From: RBG-16-34-14 sp963798865
GTDB lineage: Bacteria; Bacteroidota; Ignavibacteria; Ignavibacteriales; Ignavibacteriaceae
Direction: 5' to 3'
Assembly: GCA_963798865.1 (NCBI GenBank)
Contig: CAWCVZ010000009.1
Location: forward strand, 310,001 to 374,000
Length of the DNA stretch: 64,000 nucleotides
This document shows positions 8,917 to 16,235 of this stretch, in pieces; within the stretch, counting starts at the first letter, position 1, and every line of letters starts with the position of its first letter. The position numbers and the translations under genes were made by a program. Under the pieces are notes generated by a model. The model worked only from the letters and a program-made list of their open reading frames with translations, searched no databases and was not told the origin of the DNA.

Positions 8917-8950
8917 GGTATATTGGAAAATAAATTTTATACCATATACC
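8917..8950. repeat. AT-rich hairpin repeat upstream of hflX
   Basis: GGTATATTGG at 8917-8926 pairs with CCATATACC at 8942-8950, allowing one bulge. Further GGTATA and ATACC copies flank it between 8893 and 8959. It fills the gap between the BatA-like gene and hflX and looks like a degenerate dispersed repeat rather than a terminator, as no T-run follows. Confidence 0.45.
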
Positions 8951-8977
8951 TAATACCATTGGCTCAAAGGAGATGAA

Positions 8978-10246
8978 TTGATAGAAATTTCTCAAAAGAA
9001 TATTGAAAGAGCTTTACTCGTTGCTCTTAATACCCGCGATATTGATAATGAAATTGTGGAAGAACATCTTTCCGAACTTGAGGAACTAGCATCAACCGCA
9101 GGTGCGGAAACAATAATGAAAATTGTACAGGCAAAATATTCTCCCGATCCTGCTTTTTACATCGGTAAAGGTAAAGCAGATGAACTTGCAATAATTGTTG
9201 AAGAAAGTAAAATTGATTTAGTCATCTTTGATGATGACCTGACACCTACCCAGGTAAGAAATCTTGAGAGAACTCTGGATAGGAAAATTATTGACCGAAG
9301 TGGACTGATACTCGATATTTTTGCATCGAGAGCAAAATCAAGAGAAGCAAAAACACAGGTTGAACTTGCTCAGCTTCAATACATGTTAACCAGGTTAACA
9401 AGAGCGTGGACTCACTTATCAAAGCAGTACGGCGGTATCGGAACAAAAGGTCCCGGCGAAACCCAGATTGAAACCGACAGAAGAATAATCAGGAACAGGA
9501 TCAGCCATCTTAAGGAGAATCTTAAAAAAATTGAATCACAGAGAAATACGCAAAGACAAGGAAGGAAAAATTTTCTGAAAATATGCCTCGTTGGTTATAC
9601 AAACGTTGGTAAATCAACTTTGTTTAACAGGCTAACGAAGGATGAGGTTTTGGCAGAAGATAAACTTTTTGCTACACTTGATTCAACTACCAGATTGTTA
9701 AACCTGGATAAAAGTCATAATATTTTATTAAGCGATACAGTTGGATTTATTAGAAAACTCCCGGCAAATCTTATTGCATCTTTTAAAAGCACTTTAGATG
9801 AAGTTAGAGATGCTGATATAATTCTTCATGTAATAGATATTTCTGATTCATATTTTGAAGAACACATTAAGGTTGTGGAAGAAACTTTAAAGGATATAGG
9901 CAGTGATAAAAAAACAATTTTAAAAGTTTTCAATAAGATTGATATTCTAAAAGACAAAGATAAAATTGGTTTTATAAAACATAATTATCAGGACAGCATT
10001 ATAATTTCTGCAGAAAAAGGAATAAATATTCCTGCATTAATTGATAAACTGATTGAGATGAGTGAAAATACTTTTGTGGAAGAAAATGTTGATTTAAATT
10101 TAGATGATTCAAAAATTGCCGCCAAAATTTATTCGTTGGCAGAAGTTCTCTCTACTGAATACGATGAATCAAAAATGCATATTACGTATAAAACTAACAA
10201 GCATAATTCAGAAAAAATAAAGAAGATGATTTATAGTAAAAGGTAA
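8978..10246 (+). CDS. hflX: GTPase HflX
   Basis: A 422-residue ribosome-associated GTPase that splits stalled or stressed 70S ribosomes. The N-terminal HflX domain (about 20-195) has the glycine-rich linker GGIGTKGPGETQIETDRR. The GTPase domain has G1 GYTNVGKS at 206-213, G3 DTVG and G4 NKID. The start is TTG at 8978, supported by a good ribosome binding site (AAAGGAGATG) just upstream; no in-frame ATG fits better. Length agrees with the family. It appears to be monocistronic, with the ammonia-lyase gene about 160 bp downstream. Confidence 0.95.
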   Translation: MIEISQKNIERALLVALNTRDIDNEIVEEHLSELEELASTAGAETIMKIVQAKYSPDPAFYIGKGKADELAIIVEESKIDLVIFDDDLTPTQVRNLERTLDRKIIDRSGLILDIFASRAKSREAKTQVELAQLQYMLTRLTRAWTHLSKQYGGIGTKGPGETQIETDRRIIRNRISHLKENLKKIESQRNTQRQGRKNFLKICLVGYTNVGKSTLFNRLTKDEVLAEDKLFATLDSTTRLLNLDKSHNILLSDTVGFIRKLPANLIASFKSTLDEVRDADIILHVIDISDSYFEEHIKVVEETLKDIGSDKKTILKVFNKIDILKDKDKIGFIKHNYQDSIIISAEKGINIPALIDKLIEMSENTFVEENVDLNLDDSKIAAKIYSLAEVLSTEYDESKMHITYKTNKHNSEKIKKMIYSKR

Positions 10247-10377
10247 ACCCGGTAATAAAACTATCGTAATAAACCAAATAAAAAACGTTGCAATCCAGAA
10301 ACAAAATCATTTTTCTTTCTCTGATTTCTCCTTGCTTATCCTTAATTTTCAATTTGTAATTTTCATCTTTTTGGAAA

Positions 10378-10398
10378 CCTGCCTGCTGGCAGTCAAGG
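10378..10398. repeat. Palindromic element copy upstream of the ammonia-lyase gene
   Basis: CCTGCCTGCTGGCAGTCAAGG contains the arms CTGCC (10379-10383) and GGCAG (10388-10392). It is a diverged relative of the element at 4371, 13377 and 59703, and ends against the GGAGG ribosome binding site of the following gene. Confidence 0.5.
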
Positions 10399-10406
10399 AG
10401 GAGTAT

Positions 10407-11930
10407 ATGGCTATTAAATTAAACGGGGGAGAATTAACAATTGAAAAATTAATTCGTATAGCACGATACAAAGAAAAAGTAGATTTAAGTAATGAAGCAC
10501 TGGAAAGAATAAAAGTTTGTCGTACTATGCTTGAAGAAAAAATTCAGGCACACGAAATTATGTATGGCGTCAATACCGGGATTGGTGAATTTTCAGAAGT
10601 CGTGTTAGATGATGAACAGGTAAAAAATTTCCAGAAATATCTTATTTACAATCACGCTGCAGGAATCGGCGAGCCGATGCCGATCGAATATGTAAGAGGT
10701 GCAATTGCCGGAAGAATAAATGTACATGCTCACGGTAATTCAGGCTGCAGACCCGAAATAACTTTAACTCTAATTGAAATGTTAAATAAAGATTGCATCC
10801 CTGTTGTTTGTGAAAAAGGATCCGTTGGTGCTTGTGGAGACTTGGCCCCGATGTCTCAAATAGCTTTATTAATGATGGGTGAAGGAGAAGCATTTTATAA
10901 AGATGAAAGATTACCGGGAAAAATTGCATTTGAAAAAGCAGGAATAAAAATTCCCGGGCTTATGGCAAGAGATGGTCTTGCTATAATTAATGGAAGTAAT
11001 TTTATAACGGCTATTAGTGCAATTCAATTATATGATATTAACCGATGGTTAAAGCATGCGGAGATAGCTGCTGCAATGTCTCTCGAAGCGCTTCGTGCAA
11101 ATATGAAACCTTATGATGTCCGCCTTCATAAACTGCGAGGTTTTTCCGGGGCTGTAAGAAGTGCGGGTGCAATTAAAAAATGTATTGAAGGAAGTGATCT
11201 TCTTACCGGAAAACTAAAACAAAAAGTTCAGGATGCTTATTCAATGCGGTCAACTCCGCAGGTAATTGGTGCCGCACATGATGCTGTAGCTTTTGCAAAA
11301 ACCCAGGTTGAAATTGAGCTGAATGGTGTTGGTGATAATCCCATTTTCATTCCTGAAGATAAAATAGCTTTAACCGGTGCAAACTTCCAGGGAACTCCTG
11401 TTTCGCTACCAATGGATATGATTGGTATTTCAGTTACTATGGTTTCTGTATTATCCGAAAGAAGGATGAACCGGCTCAACAACCCAGCTTTAAGTGCAGG
11501 TCTGCCTGCATTTTTAACAAAAGGGGCAGGAATGTTTTCAGGATTAATGTTAAGTCAATATACAGCCGATACATTAATTGTTGAGCAGAGAATCTTGTCA
11601 AACCCTGCATCAATACAATCAATTCCCGCTGCTGCAGACCAGGAAGATTTTGTATCAATGGGAATGAACACGGCATTAAAGAATAAACAGATTCTTGATA
11701 ATGCCTATGGCATTTTGGGAATTGAATTTATGGCTGCTGCGCAGGCTCTTGATTTCAGAACTCATCAAACTGGTAAAGGTGTTGCAAAAGCTAAAGAAGT
11801 TATTCGGAAACATGTTGAGCATTTGGATATAGACCGCCCGCTCTATAATGATCATAACAAGATGAAAGAGCTCTTAAAATCCTGTGAAATTCTGGAAGCG
11901 GTTGAAAAAGAAGTTGGAAGTTTGGAATGA
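10407..11930 (+). CDS. Aromatic amino acid/histidine ammonia-lyase with Ala-Cys-Gly MIO triad
   Basis: The 507-residue protein belongs to the family that removes ammonia from His, Phe or Tyr using the self-made MIO electrophile. The catalytic Tyr lies in YGVNTGIGEF. The cofactor loop reads GSVGACGDLAP, so residues 142-144 are Ala-Cys-Gly instead of Ala-Ser-Gly. Conserved NGSNF, SMRSTPQVIGA and GDNPIF segments are present. I chose ATG 10407, which has a strong AAGGAGGAG site; the frame is open upstream to 10332 but that leader reads through repeat DNA. The selectivity segment IYNHAAG matches neither classic histidine nor phenylalanine lyases exactly, and no hut genes are nearby. Substrate therefore remains open. 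Confidence 0.88.
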   Translation: MAIKLNGGELTIEKLIRIARYKEKVDLSNEALERIKVCRTMLEEKIQAHEIMYGVNTGIGEFSEVVLDDEQVKNFQKYLIYNHAAGIGEPMPIEYVRGAIAGRINVHAHGNSGCRPEITLTLIEMLNKDCIPVVCEKGSVGACGDLAPMSQIALLMMGEGEAFYKDERLPGKIAFEKAGIKIPGLMARDGLAIINGSNFITAISAIQLYDINRWLKHAEIAAAMSLEALRANMKPYDVRLHKLRGFSGAVRSAGAIKKCIEGSDLLTGKLKQKVQDAYSMRSTPQVIGAAHDAVAFAKTQVEIELNGVGDNPIFIPEDKIALTGANFQGTPVSLPMDMIGISVTMVSVLSERRMNRLNNPALSAGLPAFLTKGAGMFSGLMLSQYTADTLIVEQRILSNPASIQSIPAAADQEDFVSMGMNTALKNKQILDNAYGILGIEFMAAAQALDFRTHQTGKGVAKAKEVIRKHVEHLDIDRPLYNDHNKMKELLKSCEILEAVEKEVGSLE

Positions 11931-11982
11931 ATATTTTAGGTTCTGTATTAATCATATTCACATAAAATGATAATTAAATAAG

Positions 11983-13323
11983 ATGGAAATTGTTTATCTG
12001 ATATTTGGATTGGTATTTGGAATTATTGTTTCTTATTTACTTCTTAAGGATAAATTTTCTTCACAATCAGGTAAAGCTGAAGAGCGGAATAAAATTTATG
12101 AAGAGAGTATTAAGAAATTAGAAACTGAATTAAGTTCGGAACGAAATAAAAGATTAGATATTAATTCTTCCTACTCTTCTCTTCAGGCAGATTATAATAA
12201 CCTTCAAGCTAAATTATCTGAACAAAAAGAAGAAATAGAACAGCTTCAAAAAAAATTTTCTACTGAGTTTGAAAATCTTGCCAATAGAATTTTTGAAGAA
12301 AAGAGCAGCAAATTTTCCGAACAGAATAAAACTAATCTTTCGGAAATATTAAATCCCTTAAAAGAAAAAATTTCTGATTTTGAAAAGAAAGTTGAAGAGA
12401 CAAACAAAGAAAGTATTAAAGGTCATGCTTCTCTTCGTGAACAGCTCTCCATGCTTAAAGATATGAATCAGCAGATTACACAGGAAGCGAAAAATTTAAC
12501 GCAGGCTTTGAAAGGCGGGACAAAAACTCAGGGAAGCTGGGGAGAGTTTATTCTTGAAAATATTCTTGAAAAATCTGGACTAGTAAAAGGGAGAGAATAC
12601 AAAATTCAGGAAGTTATTTATTCTGAAGAAGGGAGAAGATTTCAACCGGATGTTATTGTAAGTCTTCCCGAAAATAAAAGCGTAATAATTGATTCAAAGG
12701 TTTCACTTATTGCGTATGAAAAATGTATTTCGGCTGAAGATGATATTGAAAAACAATTAGCTTTGAAAGAGCATATAACTTCAATCAGGAATCATATAAG
12801 AAATTTAAGCTCAAAAAATTATCAATCACTTTATCAGCTTGAGAGTTTGGATTTTGTTTTACTGTTTATGCCAATAGAACCGGCATTTGCTCTGGCAGTT
12901 CAGAATGATCCGAATCTTTTTAATGATGCTTTTGATAAAAATATTGTCATTGTCAGTCCCTCAACTTTACTGGCAACCCTAAGAACTGTTGCAAGTATCT
13001 GGAGGCAGGAAAATCAAAACAGAAATGCGCTGGAGATTGCAAGACAGAGCGGCGCACTTTATGATAAATTCCAGGCTCTGATTACTGATCTTATAGACCT
13101 GGGAAAAAGAATTACAACTATGCAGAGGGGATACGAAGAAACGATGAAAAAATTATATACAGGTAAGGGAAATCTTGTAGCAAGTGTAGAAAAAATAAAA
13201 AGACTTGGAGCCAATACAACAAAATCTTTGCCTCAGCAATTACTGAACAGGGCGGATGATAGTGAAGAAGATTCTTTTGATGACAATGATGGTCTGTTTG
13301 GAAATAATAGTCAAGAGTCTTAG
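11983..13323 (+). CDS. rmuC: DNA recombination protein RmuC
   Basis: A 446-residue protein of normal RmuC length. An N-terminal membrane anchor (residues 1-21) is followed by a coiled coil (about 30-175) and then the RmuC core with GSWGEFILENILEKSGL and VIIDSKVSL, the latter resembling the PD-(D/E)xK nuclease strand. RmuC limits inversions between short inverted repeats in Escherichia coli, which is of interest in a genome with many small palindromes. The C-terminus is acidic and low in complexity. ATG 11983 has no clear Shine-Dalgarno sequence. The gene ends immediately before a palindromic repeat element. Confidence 0.93.
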   Translation: MEIVYLIFGLVFGIIVSYLLLKDKFSSQSGKAEERNKIYEESIKKLETELSSERNKRLDINSSYSSLQADYNNLQAKLSEQKEEIEQLQKKFSTEFENLANRIFEEKSSKFSEQNKTNLSEILNPLKEKISDFEKKVEETNKESIKGHASLREQLSMLKDMNQQITQEAKNLTQALKGGTKTQGSWGEFILENILEKSGLVKGREYKIQEVIYSEEGRRFQPDVIVSLPENKSVIIDSKVSLIAYEKCISAEDDIEKQLALKEHITSIRNHIRNLSSKNYQSLYQLESLDFVLLFMPIEPAFALAVQNDPNLFNDAFDKNIVIVSPSTLLATLRTVASIWRQENQNRNALEIARQSGALYDKFQALITDLIDLGKRITTMQRGYEETMKKLYTGKGNLVASVEKIKRLGANTTKSLPQQLLNRADDSEEDSFDDNDGLFGNNSQES

Positions 13324-13325
13324 TA

Positions 13326-13411
13326 TCATTCCGAACTTGTTTCGGAATCTATTCATAAAATCAAAGATGCTGAAACCTGCCTGCCGGATAGGCAGGCAAG
13401 TTCAGCATGAC
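13326..13411. repeat. MITE-like palindromic repeat with a nested 21-bp palindrome
   Basis: The outer element begins TCATTCCGAAC and ends GTTCAGCATGA, which are near-complementary. ATTCCGAA (13328-13335) and TTCGGAAT (13341-13348) form an inner hairpin. Its right half reads GCTGAAAC, then 21 extra bases, then AAGTTCAGC. Removing 13377-13397 restores a neat GCTGAAAC/AAGTTCAGC hairpin, so the small palindrome was inserted into the larger repeat. It fills the rmuC-acetyltransferase gap. Confidence 0.7.
13377..13397. repeat. 21-bp palindromic element nested in a larger repeat
   Basis: CTGCCTGCCGGATAGGCAGG plus C has perfect 7-bp arms, GCCTGCC at 13379-13385 and GGCAGGC at 13391-13397. It has the same length as the insert in aconitase at 4371. 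Confidence 0.75.
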
Positions 13412-13419
13412 TGTTAATA

Positions 13420-13851
13420 ATGTTAGTTACTGAACCAACTTCAGAAAAAGATTTTGAATTGTATTATGATCTTCGCTGGAGAATACTTAGAGCACCATGG
13501 AAACAGCAAAAAGGAAGTGAAAAAGATGAGCTTGAGAATAAATCAATTCATGTAATGGTGTGCAATGAAGATAGAATTCCAATTGGAGTCGGCAGAGCTC
13601 ATTTCAATTCTATTGAAGAAGCACAAATAAGGTATATGGCAGTTGAAGAAGGATGGCAGGGAAAAGGAATTGGCGGAATGCTTCTTTCATATCTTGAAAA
13701 AAAAATTAAAATGAAGGGTGCAAAATTTATTGTATTAAACGCCCGTGATAACGCAGTTAAGTTCTATCAAAAGCATAACTACAAAATTATAAAAGAAGCT
13801 CACACCCTTTTCGGAATTATTCCTCATTATGAAATGAAGAAAGTTCTATAA
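13420..13851 (+). CDS. GNAT-family N-acetyltransferase
   Basis: The 143-residue protein shows the GNAT fold. The acetyl-CoA loop is EEGWQGKGIGGMLL (the Q/RxxGxG/A motif), followed by a strand with IVLNARDNAVKFYQKHNY, the usual C-terminal signature. It resembles uncharacterised relatives near the ElaA group, whose substrate is unknown. The ATG at 13420 follows directly after the palindromic repeat and has no Shine-Dalgarno sequence, so the repeat probably provides its leader or promoter context. No operon partner is evident, since the next gene is convergent. Confidence 0.85.
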   Translation: MLVTEPTSEKDFELYYDLRWRILRAPWKQQKGSEKDELENKSIHVMVCNEDRIPIGVGRAHFNSIEEAQIRYMAVEEGWQGKGIGGMLLSYLEKKIKMKGAKFIVLNARDNAVKFYQKHNYKIIKEAHTLFGIIPHYEMKKVL

Positions 13852-13871
13852 TCTTAAAGAAGTATTTAAAA

Positions 13872-14673
13872 TTATTTTTTGTAATACTTCATTGCTTCTG
13901 GCAGCCATACTTTTATATCATTAATTCTTGTCTGATCTGAAGGGTGAGTGCTCAAAAATTCCGGTGGTTTTCCCCCAGTATTCATATTAGCCATCCTCTG
14001 CCAGAAATCCACAGAAGCATTCGGATCATAACCAGCCATTGCCATAAAAATCAATCCAAGATGGTCAGCTTCACTTTCCTGTGTTCTGCTGTAAGCTAAA
14101 AGTCCTATTGTAGATCCGACTCCAAATGCAGTTAGAAATAAATCCTGGGTTAACTGCGGTTTATCTTTTAAAGCTACTGAAAGAGCAGTTCCGCCAAGCT
14201 GCTGGAGTAAACCCTGGCTCATTCTTTCATTTCCGTGTTCAGCAATAGCGTGTGCAATTTCGTGTCCGAGCACAACAGCTAATCCTATTTCATTTTTAGT
14301 TATCGGCAGGATTCCAGTATAAACAACAACTTTACCGCCAGGCATACACCAGGCATTAACCTGTGCATCTTCAACAAGGTTAAACTCCCATTTATATCCA
14401 TTGAGCCTGCTGCTTAGACCATTTTGTGAAAGATATTTTTCAACTGCATGCTGGATGTTTGTACCTACTTTTTTTACTAATGCAGCGTTTCCCTGAATCA
14501 TTACTTAATTTATTCTCACTCAGAAATTGGTCATACTGTTGGTTGCTTAAAGAAAGTATTTCGTTTGCGGGAATAAAGTTCAGTTGTGATCTGCCTGTTA
14601 ATGGGACGGTGCTGCATGATAAAATTGAAAGTGCAGTTATAATAGCTAAAAACAGAATCCTTAGTTTTTTCAT
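13872..14673 (-). CDS. M48 family metalloprotease lipoprotein, frameshifted
   Basis: Two overlapping minus-strand frames make one 266-residue protein once a single surplus base near 14496-14498 is removed. The first part is a lipoprotein signal (MKKLRILFLAIITALSILSC) with the lipobox ILSC. The second holds the zinc motif HEIAH (residues 80-84 of the downstream frame) and the third ligand region ESEADHLG. Family members (LoiP/BepA-like, Oma1-like) are periplasmic proteases that handle misfolded outer-membrane proteins. The join falls in a conserved helix, so neither part would work alone. A sequencing error or a recent mutation is likelier than two genes. Confidence 0.85.
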
Positions 14674-14780
14674 TTATCCTCCTAAAAGACATAATTCGTA
14701 ATTCTAAATTAGATTGTAAATGTCAAATGTCAAAACTGATTAGAAGAATTTGAATTTTGAGATTTAAGATTTGAAATATT

Positions 14781-15239
14781 TTATTTACTTCCCATCTTAA
14801 CAATCTCATCAAATTCATTCCTCTCAACAGGCATTACAGATAAACGGTTACCTCTTTGCACAAGTTTCATTTTTTTTAATTTAGGATTCTTTTTTATCTC
14901 TTCCAGCGAAACAATGTTTTTAAACTTCGAAATAAATTTTATATCAACCATATACCAGATCGGGTTTTTAGGATCGGCAGAAGGAAAATAATGTACATCA
15001 TCCGGATCAAACTGTGTATGATCTGCATAACCCTCCTTAACAACTTCTGCAATACCAACTGCCGATGAAGGATCAGCATTACTGTGATAAAATAAAACTT
15101 TATCCCCCGTTTTCATCTCATTCTTCATATAATTTCTGGCTTTATAATTCCTTACACCATCCCAGTGTGTCTTTTTCTTTTTCTTCAAGTCATCAATTGA
15201 AAAAACATTTGGTTCGGATTTCATAAGCCAGTATTTCAT
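14781..15239 (-). CDS. EVE domain protein
   Basis: A single-domain EVE protein (152 residues), related to YTH domains that bind modified nucleobases. Family hallmarks are MKYWLMKSEPNVFSIDDL at the N-terminus, WDGVRNYKARNYM, the VLFYHSN strand and the final RLSVMPV strand. Bacterial EVE proteins are thought to sense modified DNA or RNA bases, and some are linked to restriction. Here the gene is coupled to a short upstream His/Cys-rich gene by an ATGA overlap at 15236-15239. Nothing else nearby suggests a defence island. Confidence 0.93.
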   Translation of the reverse strand: MKYWLMKSEPNVFSIDDLKKKKKTHWDGVRNYKARNYMKNEMKTGDKVLFYHSNADPSSAVGIAEVVKEGYADHTQFDPDDVHYFPSADPKNPIWYMVDIKFISKFKNIVSLEEIKKNPKLKKMKLVQRGNRLSVMPVERNEFDEIVKMGSK

Positions 15240-15394
15240 TTTACTTTCCTTTTATTAATCTCTTTTCTTATGCTTTCCGGCATTTCTCTGCAATTACAAT
15301 TTTTTGAATGTTCAATATGCCAGTTAATCCTTTGCTCTAAAGTTGGGTTCTCTGGCATTTTATTTTTAAGATGCCACTCTTTATTTATCTTCAT
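15236..15394 (-). CDS. 52-residue His/Cys-rich small protein coupled to the EVE gene
   Basis: The minus strand from ATG 15394 encodes 52 residues beginning MKINKEWHLKNKMPENPTLE. Two Trp-His pairs (residues 7-8 and 25-26), His29 and a CNCR motif (Cys33, Cys35) are spaced as in a small metal-binding domain, and the C-terminus is basic. Its TGA overlaps the ATG of the EVE gene as ATGA, strong evidence of translation. I recall similar conserved small proteins with WH...QRxxWHxxH...CxCR in other bacteria, but no function. A zinc-binding, nucleic-acid-related partner of the EVE protein is a reasonable guess. Confidence 0.7.
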   Translation of the reverse strand: MKINKEWHLKNKMPENPTLEQRINWHIEHSKNCNCREMPESIRKEINKRKVK

Positions 15395-15542
15395 TTATTT
15401 TCCCCTTTACTAAATGCAATTGTTTTTTGAGATTAAAAATAAAAAGTTTTATTATAATTATACAATGGTTAAACCACACTGCTCAATTTTTATTGATTGA
15501 TATTCAATACCTTTACCGATATATTATTCCTAAATTATTTAA

Positions 15543-16205
15543 ATGAAAATGAAACGATTCATAATTCTGTTTTTAATAATTATTTATTCAGAGGCTTTCT
15601 CCCAAACTGAAGGTGCATTTCAGATTGCACGATTAAAATATAATGGCGGGGGAGATTGGTATAATGATCCTTCAGCTGAAGTGAATTTACTTAATTTTAT
15701 TAAGTCTAATACTAACATTAAAGTTAAAGCCGAGTATAAATTTGTTGATATTTCCAGTGATGAAATTTTTTCCTGCCCTTTCCTTTTTATTACCGGGCAT
15801 GGTAATGTTGTTTTTTCAAGTACGGAAGCTGAAAGACTAAGAAAATATCTAGAGAATGGTGGTTTTCTTTATATAGATGATGATTATGGTCTGGATAAAG
15901 CAATAAGAAGAGAAATGAAAAAAGTATTTCCTGACAAAGGATTTACAGAGCTTCCTTATTCTTTTGGAATATATAAAATACTGTATGACTTTTCTTCAGG
16001 TCCGCCTAAAACACATGAGCATGATAAAAAACCAGCCCAGGGTTTTGGGATTTTTGTGAATAAAAGACTTGCCGTATATTATACCTATGAATCCAATCCA
16101 AGTGATGGATGGGCTGATGCAGAAGTTCATAATGATCCTCAGGATAAAAGGGAGGAAGCACTTAAATTTGGAGCGAATATTGTTTTATATGCGCTAAGTA
16201 ATTAA
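15543..16205 (+). CDS. DUF4159 domain protein, exported
   Basis: The 220-residue protein begins with a signal peptide (MKMKRFIILFLIIIYSEAFS, cleaved near residue 20). The DUF4159 domain shows RLKYNGGGDWYNDP at the front, FITGHGNVVFS in the middle and NGGFLYIDDDYG. DUF4159 proteins have a class I glutamine amidotransferase-like fold, and I see no nucleophilic cysteine in the usual elbow. In Bacteroidota they sit beside DUF4175, BatA and MoxR genes, as here, where DUF4175 follows after 30 bp. The function of this envelope module is unknown. Confidence 0.85.
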   Translation: MKMKRFIILFLIIIYSEAFSQTEGAFQIARLKYNGGGDWYNDPSAEVNLLNFIKSNTNIKVKAEYKFVDISSDEIFSCPFLFITGHGNVVFSSTEAERLRKYLENGGFLYIDDDYGLDKAIRREMKKVFPDKGFTELPYSFGIYKILYDFSSGPPKTHEHDKKPAQGFGIFVNKRLAVYYTYESNPSDGWADAEVHNDPQDKREEALKFGANIVLYALSN

Positions 16206-16235
16206 AAATTATAAATTAAATATGAAAAATTAAAA

